NCBI GenBank assembly: GCA_045600845.1
Contig: JAZRYR010000008.1
Location: forward strand, 1 to 13,605
From: RGIG5612 sp045600845
Lineage (GTDB): Bacteria; Bacillota; Clostridia; Lachnospirales; Lachnospiraceae
Reading direction: 5' to 3'
Length of the DNA stretch: 13,605 nt
Every line of letters begins with the position of its first letter. Within the stretch, counting starts at the first letter, position 1. Position numbers and translations under genes: made by a program. Under the pieces are notes generated by a model that ran no database searches, was not told the origin of the DNA, and was given only the letters and a program-made list of their open reading frames with translations. Of the stretch, positions 7,985 through 13,586 are shown one piece after another.

Positions 7985-8042
7985 CTGCGTAAGCAGAGCG
8001 TCTGCGAAGGCAGGCGATTACAAAAAAGAACTGCGCAAGCAG
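7985..8042 (+). promoter_or_regulatory. lysS leader with three CTGC/GCAG mini-hairpins
   Basis: Three short palindromes share the arms CTGC and GCAG: 7985-7996 with loop GTAA, 8002-8013 with loop GAAG (extendable to 7 bp as 7999-8016), and 8031-8042 with loop GCAA. Two of the three loops fit the GNRA tetraloop pattern. They lie 23 bases or more before the lysS ATG and just before its AGAGGT ribosome site. The pattern is seen directly; any regulatory role is inference. It does not resemble a T-box or a lysine riboswitch. Confidence 0.5.
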
Positions 8043-8064
8043 AAGAAAAATTCAGAGGTAGAAC

Positions 8065-10113
8065 ATGGCAGGAAATAATCAAAATAAAAACGCAGAACAG
8101 GTACAGGATGTAAATCAGCTTCTGAAAGTCCGCCGCGAAAAGCTGGCCGCTCTTCAGGAAGCTGGCAATGACCCATTTAAGATTACAAAGTATGATCAGA
8201 CCCATCATACATTGGAAGTAAAAGGCCTTTATGAAGCTCATGAAGCAGAGCTCCTGGGAAACCGTCCGGCACCTTTGACCGATGGGCTGGATGAGGCAGC
8301 TGCAAAAGAGCTGGTCAATGCAGACTATAACGAGCGCAGAGCCATTATGGATGCTCAGCCAATCAATGTTTCCCTGGCAGGACGTATGATGTTCAAGCGT
8401 GTTATGGGAAAAGCTTCTTTCTGTAACATCAGGGATCTTCAGGGGGATGTTCAGATTTATGTTGCCAGAGATTCCGTTGGCGAAGAGGCTTATGCAGAAT
8501 TTAAGAAAACCGACATCGGTGACATTCTTGGCGTAAAGGGTTATGTATTCCGTACCAAGACCGGTGAAATTTCTGTTCATGCCACCGACGTTGTACTGCT
8601 TACCAAGAGTCTGCAGATTCTGCCGGAAAAATACCATGGAATTACCAATACCGACTTAAGATACCGTCAGAGATATGTTGACCTTATCATGAATCCGGAA
8701 GTAAAAGATACCTTTATTAAGAGGTCAAAAATAATTTCCGCCATCCGTCGTTTCCTGGATAACGAAGGATTTATGGAAGTGGAAACACCGATGTTGGTTG
8801 CTAACGCTGGCGGCGCAGCAGCAAGACCGTTTGAGACTCATTTTAATGCACTGAACGAAGACTTGAGACTCCGTATTTCTCTGGAGCTGTATCTGAAGAG
8901 ACTGATTGTCGGCGGCATGGAAAGAGTATACGAAATCGGTCGTGTATTCCGTAACGAAGGCTTAGATACCAGACATAACCCAGAGTTCACTTTGATGGAA
9001 CTGTATCAGGCTTACACGGACTATAACGGAATGATGGACTTAACCGAAAGAATGTACCGTCATGTTGCACAGGAAGTTTTAGGAACCACCACCATCGTTT
9101 ACAACGGTGTGGAAATGGACCTGGGCAAACCTTTCGCAAGAATCACTATGCGCGATGCTGTTAAGCAGTACGCAGGCGTTGACTGGGATACCGTAGAGAC
9201 CTTGGAGGATGCAAGAGCTATCGCAAAAGAAAAAGGCGTTGAGTTCGAAGAGCGTCATAAAAAAGGCGATATCCTGAATTTATTATTTGAGGAATTCTGT
9301 GAGGAGAAGATGGTTCAGCCTACCTTCGTAATGGATCATCCAATCGAGATTTCTCCATTAACTAAAAAGAAACCGGACGAACCGGATTACGTAGAACGTT
9401 TCGAAATGTTCATGAACGGCTGGGAGATGTGCAACGCTTACTCCGAGCTCAATGACCCAATCGACCAGAGAGAACGTTTCCATCAGCAGGATCTGAATGC
9501 GGAAGCGGGCGATGATGAGGCTCAGCACACCGACGAAGACTTCCTGAATGCTCTGGAAATTGGTATGCCTCCAACAGGCGGCATCGGATACGGTATTGAC
9601 CGTCTGGTAATGCTGATGACCGATAGCCCAGCAATCCGAGACGTACTGCTGTTCCCGACACTCAAGAGCATTGACGTCAAAAATGAGCCGGATTTATGCA
9701 AGAAAAATGATGCTGGAAAAGCAGTTTCCGCACCGATCGATTTCTCAGATGTTGTCATCGAACCTCTCTTTGAGGAGGACGTTGACTTTGATACATTCAG
9801 CAAGTCAGACTTCCGTGCAGTGAAGGTGTTAGAGTGCGAAGCAGTGCCGAAATCTACTAAGCTCTTACGCTTCACGCTGGATGACGGAACAGGCGAGAAA
9901 CGCACGATTTTAAGCGGTATTCACGCATTCTACGAGCCTGAGGAACTGGTAGGGAAGACCCTGATTGCGATCACGAATCTGCCACCTAGAAAGATGATGG
10001 GAATCGACTCATGCGGCATGTTGCTGAGTGCGATCAACAAACGTGGGGAAGAGGAAGAACTCAATCTCCTGATGGTCGATAATCACATTCCGGCAGGTGC
10101 AAAACTGTACTAA
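8065..10113 (+). CDS. lysS: Lysyl-tRNA synthetase (class II) with C-terminal tRNA-binding domain
   Basis: 682 residues, against about 490-505 for an ordinary bacterial LysRS. The enzyme charges tRNA-Lys using ATP. The N-terminal OB-fold anticodon domain (about 100-190: VSLAGRMMFKRVMGKASF) is followed by the class II core: motif 1 FMEVETPMLVANAGGA, motif 2 VFRNEGLDTRHNPEFT (near 294-309) and motif 3 GIGYGIDRLVML (near 506-517), then the usual end RDVLLFP. After a linker of some 40 residues comes a domain (about 575-682) with DFRAVKVLE, PKSTKLLRFTLD, ILSGI, LPPRKMMGIDSCGMLL and AGAKLY. This is the EMAPII/Trbp111-type tRNA-binding OB-fold also found at the MetRS C-terminus. It probably raises tRNA affinity. 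AGAGGT lies 5 bases before the ATG. Confidence 0.95.
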   Translation: MAGNNQNKNAEQVQDVNQLLKVRREKLAALQEAGNDPFKITKYDQTHHTLEVKGLYEAHEAELLGNRPAPLTDGLDEAAAKELVNADYNERRAIMDAQPINVSLAGRMMFKRVMGKASFCNIRDLQGDVQIYVARDSVGEEAYAEFKKTDIGDILGVKGYVFRTKTGEISVHATDVVLLTKSLQILPEKYHGITNTDLRYRQRYVDLIMNPEVKDTFIKRSKIISAIRRFLDNEGFMEVETPMLVANAGGAAARPFETHFNALNEDLRLRISLELYLKRLIVGGMERVYEIGRVFRNEGLDTRHNPEFTLMELYQAYTDYNGMMDLTERMYRHVAQEVLGTTTIVYNGVEMDLGKPFARITMRDAVKQYAGVDWDTVETLEDARAIAKEKGVEFEERHKKGDILNLLFEEFCEEKMVQPTFVMDHPIEISPLTKKKPDEPDYVERFEMFMNGWEMCNAYSELNDPIDQRERFHQQDLNAEAGDDEAQHTDEDFLNALEIGMPPTGGIGYGIDRLVMLMTDSPAIRDVLLFPTLKSIDVKNEPDLCKKNDAGKAVSAPIDFSDVVIEPLFEEDVDFDTFSKSDFRAVKVLECEAVPKSTKLLRFTLDDGTGEKRTILSGIHAFYEPEELVGKTLIAITNLPPRKMMGIDSCGMLLSAINKRGEEEELNLLMVDNHIPAGAKLY

Positions 10114-10118
10114 AAACT

Positions 10119-10179
10119 TACACCAAAAAAGATGTCTGTTTTTACGCCATTTACACCAATTTACACCATTCGTACACCA
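10119..10179 (+). repeat. TACACCA direct repeats in copy 1
   Basis: TACACCA occurs at 10119, 10152, 10162 and 10173, and the variant TACGCCA at 10143. The last four are spaced 9-11 bases apart, about one helical turn. The set is repeated in copy 2 (11741, 11765, 11774, 11784, 11795). Such phasing suits a DNA-binding protein, for example a recombinase, but no such gene is in the window. Confidence 0.6.
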
Positions 10180-10226
10180 ATTGATAAAAAAGGCCGTAAA
10201 TACAGCAAAAAACGCACATTTTACAT

Positions 10227-10256
10227 CCCCGAGAAGTGACAGGTCGCATATCGGGG
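10227..10256 (+). repeat. Conserved-loop palindrome, copy 1
   Basis: CCCCGAGA at 10227-10234 faces TATCGGGG at 10249-10256 around a 14-base loop (AGTGACAGGTCGCA). One arm mismatch interrupts the stem here, unlike copies 2 and 4. Confidence 0.75.
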
Positions 10257-10295
10257 AAGATAAAATCTGGTTCGTTTGAAGGAAACAATTCTAGT

Positions 10296-10333
10296 GCCCT
10301 GGAGAGCAGGTGATGCTTTTCAGGGCTCTTTTT
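10296..10333 (+). terminator. Terminator behind lysS, inside repeat copy 1
   Basis: GCCCTGGAGAGCA (10296-10308) pairs with TGCTTTTCAGGGC (10314-10326), 13 bp with two G-U pairs and a GGTGA loop, then TCTTTTT. It is the first good terminator behind lysS on the + strand. Confidence 0.82.
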
Positions 10334-10426
10334 ATGTCTAAAAAAATTTTTTTCAACTTTTTCGAAAAATGGGTTCGAATTTCGGGGGCCTAATTCCATT
10401 AAGAGTGGAAGTATGCAAATACTCAG

Positions 10427-11467
10427 TTAGAAGCGGCGGATATAAAATGTGTTCTTTCCTGCACCTTGTTTTACAAGCTCGCCCTGATTTACCATTGTAC
10501 GAAGATTTCGCTCAACCGTTGATGCACTGATGTTGGGACAAAGCCAGGCGATCTCACGTTTTGTGAATTTGCCGATCCTACTTTCGACAGCCTTCCGGAC
10601 AGTATCTTCAGACGAAGGTGATATGATATTCATTCGATCCTCAAAATCACGATACGCACTGATGATAGTGCCAAGAAGATATTTTATGAAAGGCGTGGGA
10701 TCATCTTTCTCTTCATGCCAGCCAGTTTGGGATAATTCAAGAGCGTCGTAATATGCCACCTTGTTTTTGGCGATTTTTGCTTCAAGAGAGATATATTTTC
10801 CGACTTCGTATCCTGCACGATAGAGAAGCAGTGCAGTAAGAAGTCGCGACATTCTGCCGTTTCCGTCAAGAAATGGGTGGATGCAGAGAAAGTCATGGAT
10901 GAAGATTGGAATGAGAATCAGCGGATCAACCTTGCCCTCACCGATGGCGTGGTTATATGCGTCACAGAGTCCCTGCATGGCAGGCGCTGTTTCATAGGGC
11001 GCAAGTGGAGTGAACAGTGTATATGTTTTTCCGGCTGCATCTGTTGCGCTAATATAGTTCTGGACGTTCTTGAAGTTTCCTCCAAACGCTGAATCTGTAT
11101 GGCTGAGCAATATTTTGTGAATCTGTAGGATATAGTTCGGTGTTAAAGGAATATACTCAAAGCTTTCGTGAACAACACTCAGCGCATCGCGGTAACCGAC
11201 AATTTCGCTTTCATCTCGATTACGTGGCGTGGTCTTGTCATTCATCAACTGGCGGAGACGTGTTTCAGTTGTACGAATACCCTCAATTTCGTTAGAAGCC
11301 TCGGTACTTTGAATTTTCGCAATTTCAACAAGCCGGTCGAGTTGTTCGGGCTTCTGTTTGAGATACAGCGACTGTTTTCCCTTCGCCTCGTGTATCTGAG
11401 AAAGGTAGTTTACCACTTCGGTATCCCATAGCTGATCCTTTAGTTTCGTGTAATCAAATTGTCTCAT
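10427..11467 (-). CDS. Fic-family AMP-transferase with C-terminal winged helix
   Basis: 346 residues on the minus strand. The N-terminal helical part (about 1-90) holds SNEIEG (58-63), fitting the inhibitory motif (S/T)xxxE(G/N) of class II, self-inhibited Fic proteins. The Fic core carries the complete active-site motif HPFLDGNGR (197-205), with the catalytic His and the ATP-phosphate-binding Asn-Gly-Arg. Residues about 283-346 look like a winged helix (FTKREIAWLCPNISASTVERNLRTM). Family members usually transfer AMP from ATP to a hydroxyl side chain of a target protein; the target is unknown. I place the start at the ATG complementary to 11465-11467, 10 bases after GGAG; a longer frame to 11524 would run through the promoter. 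It is the only minus-strand gene here and lies between two direct repeats. No separate antitoxin gene is visible. Confidence 0.9.
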   Translation of the reverse strand: MRQFDYTKLKDQLWDTEVVNYLSQIHEAKGKQSLYLKQKPEQLDRLVEIAKIQSTEASNEIEGIRTTETRLRQLMNDKTTPRNRDESEIVGYRDALSVVHESFEYIPLTPNYILQIHKILLSHTDSAFGGNFKNVQNYISATDAAGKTYTLFTPLAPYETAPAMQGLCDAYNHAIGEGKVDPLILIPIFIHDFLCIHPFLDGNGRMSRLLTALLLYRAGYEVGKYISLEAKIAKNKVAYYDALELSQTGWHEEKDDPTPFIKYLLGTIISAYRDFEDRMNIISPSSEDTVRKAVESRIGKFTKREIAWLCPNISASTVERNLRTMVNQGELVKQGAGKNTFYIRRF

Positions 11468-11517
11468 TCTCGTCACGCTCCTCACTTTCTCGTCAATAAT
11501 AGCACAAATGACGAGAA
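11467..11517 (-). promoter_or_regulatory. Triple TTCTCGTCA motif, probable operator of fic
   Basis: On the + strand TTCTCGTCA occurs at 11467-11475 and 11487-11495, and its inverse TGACGAGAA at 11509-11517. The outer two share 12 identical bases (TCATTCTCGTCA). Centre spacings are 20 and 22 bases, about two helical turns, so all three would face one side. One site lies in the promoter spacer, one just after the -10 box and one at the start codon, which are classic repressor positions. Confidence 0.65.
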
Positions 11518-11524
11518 TGAACAA
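11496..11524 (-). promoter_or_regulatory. Promoter of the fic gene
   Basis: Read on the minus strand, TTGTTC (11519-11524) and TATTAT (11496-11501) are 17 bases apart and the -10 is preceded by TGC, an extended -10 element. Transcription would begin near 11489, about 20 bases before the ATG. Confidence 0.7.
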
Positions 11525-11628
11525 TGGGATAATGTAAATTTTCTTCGTCTATAATATGTTGAACAGACTTAAGCCATTTATCAATAAACGACTGATGGTT
11601 TATTAATATAGAATAAACGAGATCATTG

Positions 11629-11665
11629 TAATGCCCGGCACATAACGTGTCGGGCATTATTTTTC
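11629..11665 (+). terminator. Orphan Rho-independent terminator
   Basis: TAATGCCCGGCAC (11629-11641) pairs with GTGTCGGGCATTA (11647-11659), 13 bp with one G-U pair and an ATAAC loop, then TTTTTC. No + strand gene precedes it: 11525-11628 is AT-rich with no convincing frame. It may be the leftover end of a lost gene or end a small RNA; a TATAAT lies at 11550-11555 but without a good -35. Confidence 0.75.
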
Positions 11666-11698
11666 TCTTCAATGAAGTGTTACTACACCAATTCATAG

Positions 11699-11725
11699 GT
11701 CTCGGATTCTTAGACAATCCGAGAC
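11699..11725 (+). repeat. 10-bp inverted repeat before repeat copy 2
   Basis: GTCTCGGATT (11699-11708) and AATCCGAGAC (11716-11725) form a perfect 10-bp stem with a 7-base loop. There is no direct T-run after it. It lies 11 bases before copy 2 of the long repeat, so it could mark an old element end. Confidence 0.7.
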
Positions 11726-11847
11726 GTATTGCTTTTAACTTACACCAAAAAAGATGTCTGTTTTTACGCCATTTACACCAATTTACACCATTCGTACACC
11801 AATTGATAAAAAAGGCCGTAAATACAGCAAAAAACGCACATTTACAT

Positions 11848-11877
11848 CCCCGAGAAATGACAAATCGCATCTCGGGG
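11848..11877 (+). repeat. Conserved-loop palindrome, copy 2
   Basis: CCCCGAGA (11848-11855) and TCTCGGGG (11870-11877) form a perfect 8-bp stem around a 14-base loop, AATGACAAATCGCA. The following AAGAT is not a terminator T-run. Confidence 0.8.
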
Positions 11878-11916
11878 AAGATAAAATCTGATTCGTTTGA
11901 ATGAAACAATTCTAGT

Positions 11917-11954
11917 GCCCTGGAGAGCAGGTGATGCTTTTCAGGGCCCTTTTT
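11917..11954 (+). terminator. Terminator hairpin inside repeat copy 2
   Basis: It has the same 13-bp hairpin as at 10296 (arms 11917-11929 and 11935-11947), then CCTTTTT. No intact + strand gene precedes it, so it seems carried along with the repeat. Confidence 0.75.
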
Positions 11955-12004
11955 ATGTCTAAAAAAATTTTTTTCAACTTTTTTCGAAAAATGGGTTCGT
12001 GACA

Positions 12005-12204
12005 AAGGACATGTCGGGCGTACGATATAAAAAAGACTATGAAATGTTTTCTATGGACTTGGGGGAAATTACAATCCTGATACTTTCAAACTGTATTTCG
12101 CTGATACCGGTTTGCTGGTATCTATGTTGGATGATGAATCGCAGGAGGATCTCAGGGTAAACAAGAATCTGGGAGTATATAAGGGTGCAATTTATGAAAA
12201 CTAG
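12005..12204 (+). pseudogene. Debris of an AAA/DUF4143 ATPase
   Basis: The frame at 12067-12204 reads NYNPDTFKLYFADTGLLV, then MLDDESQEDLRVNKNLGVYK and GAIYEN before a TAG. This matches the conserved middle of DUF4143, the C-terminal half of a common prokaryotic AAA_14/DUF4143 ATPase of about 400 residues. Just upstream, in another frame (12011-12066), MSGVRYKKDYEMFSMDLGE resembles the ATPase-domain stretch before a 'DFEEF' motif. If so, a large internal deletion fused two distant parts of the gene out of frame. No Walker motifs and no intact start remain. The DUF4143 fragment is clear; the upstream piece is less certain. Confidence 0.75.
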
Positions 12205-12547
12205 GATGCTTTTATTTTCAAAGGTTTATCATGTTGAGAATTCCTTGGATTTTAAAGGGATGATTGATGGCTTGCATGATTTCAAACAGGCAGTCGATTA
12301 GTTTCATCTGAATTTGATAAATGTTATTATTGAGTATCTGCTGCTTTCTAATGAGGGCTGTGGACGCTGTACCTTATGTACCTATCCAAGTGAGCCCTGC
12401 AGATTTTCCCAATTACTGCATCATTCATTTGAAGGTTACGGGCTTGTTGTAAATGAATTAGCTACGGAGGCTGGTATTCGATATAACAATGGAATTAATA
12501 CTGTTACATACTTCGGGGCACTACTATTCAAATCTACTGAGAGTTGA
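12205..12547 (+). pseudogene. Broken DUF2284 metal-binding protein, C-terminal part
   Basis: The frame ending at 12547 reads KVYHVENSLDFKGMIDGLHD, FKQAVD, a TAG at 12299-12301, then LLLSNEGCGRCTLCTYP, SEPCRF and HHSFEGYGLVVNELA...YNNGINTVTYFGALLF. The Cys cluster, the GYGLVV segment and the NT-TYFGALLF ending match DUF2284 (predicted metal-binding) proteins. The N-terminal part with its own Cys set is absent. Besides the stop, a one-base deletion near 12216 seems to separate DAFIF from SKVYHV. With an internal stop, a likely frameshift and a missing front end, it should not make a functional protein. It abuts the ATPase fragment directly. Confidence 0.75.
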
Positions 12548-12575
12548 AGTGACAAATCGCATCTCCGGGATTATG
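12546..12575 (+). repeat. Conserved-loop palindrome, partial copy 3
   Basis: 30 bases starting GAAGTGACAAATCGC match 13359-13388 with two mismatches and end in the same GGGATTATG. The left arm (CCCC) is missing, so no stem forms. It lies at the pseudogene end and 47 bases before the lipoprotein start. Confidence 0.7.
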
Positions 12576-12621
12576 ATTGTAAGAGATGGGTTTAAACGCT
12601 TTTGGAAAAAGGAGAATAAAC

Positions 12622-13323
12622 ATGAAAAAAAGGTATTTATTAGTTCTTTCCATGATTGCTATGGCTGCGATGTTTTTGATGGCCTGTGGAGGTTCGAAAG
12701 ACGAAAAACTTCCAGTTTCTGATGGTGCGTATGCAGAGTATGTCGGAGCACAGTTTGCCGGGCAGGATCCATGGGGCGGAGAACTTACGATTACAGTCCG
12801 CAGTATTGTTGACGGAAAGATGGACTGGACATTTACAGATTCTTTTGATGATCATACTTTATATCAGGAACAAAGTGAAACAGCTATTCAGGATGGAAGT
12901 GCTGAATATAGTATTCAGGGCAAAGATGCAGAGAATAAGAATGTCAGCTTTTCCTATGAAGGAACCATGGACCTTCGTGACGGCCAGATTACTTTCCGTT
13001 TCTTGAAAGGATCTGTAACTACGAAATCCTCTGAAGGCGAATCTAATGCCCGCATGGCGGAAACGCTCGAAGCTTCCGGTATTTCAAACAAAGTCGTTCT
13101 CGTAAAGGCTGCAGATGACGGCCTGACGACTTATATCGTTCAGGCAGGTGATTCTATTCACAGTATCGCAAAGCAGTACGGTATTTCAACGAAAGAACTG
13201 GCAATTCTCAATCAAACGGTTATTATTGAAACGGCACAGGCATATGGTCATCAGTTTGACGATGTGATCGAATATGCGAAATATCTGTTCCCAGGAGAAG
13301 AACTGGTAGTGCCAAAGAAGTAA
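12622..13323 (+). CDS. LysM-domain lipoprotein
   Basis: 233 residues. A lipoprotein signal (MKKRYLLVLSMIAMAAMF, then LMAC with Cys22) implies lipid anchoring on the outer face of the membrane. Residues about 30-140 form a beta-rich domain I do not recognise (ELTITVRSIVDGKMDWTF, FSYEGTMDLRDGQITF). Residues 170-233 are a LysM domain (TYIVQAGDSIHSIAKQYGIS ... LFPGEELVVPKK), a peptidoglycan-binding fold, with an unusually long stretch of about 20 residues (VIIETAQAYGHQFDDVIEYA) before the closing PGEELVVP. GGAG at 12611-12614, 7 bases before the ATG, decides the start over an in-frame ATG at 12586. It is intact although its left neighbours are broken, and it is bracketed by copies 3 and 4 of the palindrome. 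No clear promoter was found upstream. Confidence 0.85.
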   Translation: MKKRYLLVLSMIAMAAMFLMACGGSKDEKLPVSDGAYAEYVGAQFAGQDPWGGELTITVRSIVDGKMDWTFTDSFDDHTLYQEQSETAIQDGSAEYSIQGKDAENKNVSFSYEGTMDLRDGQITFRFLKGSVTTKSSEGESNARMAETLEASGISNKVVLVKAADDGLTTYIVQAGDSIHSIAKQYGISTKELAILNQTVIIETAQAYGHQFDDVIEYAKYLFPGEELVVPKK

Positions 13324-13352
13324 TATAAAAATTGAAATTCGCACATTTTTAT

Positions 13353-13382
13353 CCCCGAGAAGTGACAAATCGCCTCTCGGGG
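13353..13382 (+). repeat. Conserved-loop palindrome, copy 4
   Basis: CCCCGAGA (13353-13360) and TCTCGGGG (13375-13382) form a perfect 8-bp stem with loop AGTGACAAATCGCC. Together with the preceding CGCACATTTT it resembles copies 1 and 2 beyond the stem. It begins 30 bases after the lipoprotein stop; the following ATTATGCTTT is a poor T-run, so terminator activity is doubtful. Confidence 0.8.
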
Positions 13383-13447
13383 ATTATGCTTTAAAAGAGA
13401 AGTTGAAATTAATAAGAAGGTCTTTTCCTCTATAAACACGGATTTAG

Positions 13448-13462
13448 CGTGATGCTATCACG
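13448..13462 (+). repeat. Short 6-bp inverted repeat
   Basis: CGTGAT-GCT-ATCACG is a perfect small palindrome in the non-coding right end. Its role is unknown. Confidence 0.5.
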
Positions 13463-13502
13463 GCAAACTGGGATTTGTTGAGATGGTATTAACTCGAAAA
13501 AT

Positions 13503-13561
13503 CAGAAATTAGCAAAATTCTATCCCTCCAAACAGGAATTAGTGAAAAAATTTCCTCCAAA
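13503..13561 (+). repeat. Two degenerate 29-30-bp tandem repeats
   Basis: Units at 13503-13532 and 13533-13561 share CAG(A/G)AATTAG at the left and TCCAAA at the right, about 22 of 30 positions. No gene is evident in 13383-13605; the stretch is AT-rich. Confidence 0.55.
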
Positions 13562-13580
13562 TAAATATTATTTTTAAAAA

Positions 13581-13586
13581 TTGACA
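13581..13586 (+). promoter_or_regulatory. Possible -35 box cut by the window end
   Basis: TTGACA lies in AT-rich DNA. A -10 box at the usual 17-base spacing would start at 13604 and fall outside the window, so this cannot be confirmed. Confidence 0.35.

Larger units (their letters stand above)
10115..10377 (+). repeat. 263-bp direct repeat, copy 1 (behind lysS)
   Basis: This copy begins one base after the lysS stop and matches 11737-11999 in the same orientation. I count 7 substitutions and 2 single-base indels in 263 positions (about 97% identity); roughly the first 100 bases are identical. It holds, in order, TACACCA direct repeats, the palindrome at 10227-10256, the terminator hairpin at 10296-10333 and the palindromic tail around AAAAAAATTTTTTT and TTTTTCGAAAAA. 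Short frames through it on both strands look non-coding. The 49 bases from 10378 to the fic stop show only a weak 5-bp hairpin at about 10409-10422. Confidence 0.92.
11737..11999 (+). repeat. 263-bp direct repeat, copy 2
   Basis: Second copy of the repeat found behind lysS, in the same orientation and 1622 bases further on. It carries the same TACACCA set (11741-11801), the palindrome with an intact 8-bp stem, and the terminator hairpin. Its right edge (GGGTTCG) ends where ATPase-like debris starts. Confidence 0.92.

Noticed and set aside
7940..8064. T-box or lysine riboswitch before lysS
   Set aside because: The stretch is too short, with no T-box core sequence and no lysine riboswitch-like architecture; only small hairpins are visible.
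7819..8637. Minus-strand frame of 272 residues across greA, the intergenic hairpins and lysS
   Set aside because: It spans two real genes and a terminator, and its translation shows no domain.
10143..10179. CRISPR-like array
   Set aside because: Units are 7 bases long with 2-4 bases between them; there are no spacers and no cas genes.
10097..10279. Short + strand frame over the lysS end and repeat copy 1 (also 11647-11904 in copy 2)
   Set aside because: No ribosome site, overlaps lysS, crosses hairpins and repeats, and the copies diverge without coding constraint.
11468..11524. Longer Fic start adding 19 residues
   Set aside because: The extension runs over the fic -10 and -35 boxes; the inner ATG has a GGAG site and begins with MRQFDY, a more typical start.
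11493..12005. Minus-strand frame of 170 residues through repeat copy 2
   Set aside because: It crosses a terminator, a palindrome, the iterons and the fic promoter, and has no recognisable domain.
11999..12018. Possible fifth degenerate copy of the palindrome (GTGACAAAGGACATGTCGGG)
   Set aside because: About 16 of 22 positions agree but the loop core TCGC is changed and no arm pairs; it may be chance and also overlaps the ATPase debris.
10227..13382. Integron attC sites
   Set aside because: The palindromes lack the RYYYAAC/GTTRRRY core boxes, and no integron integrase is in the window.
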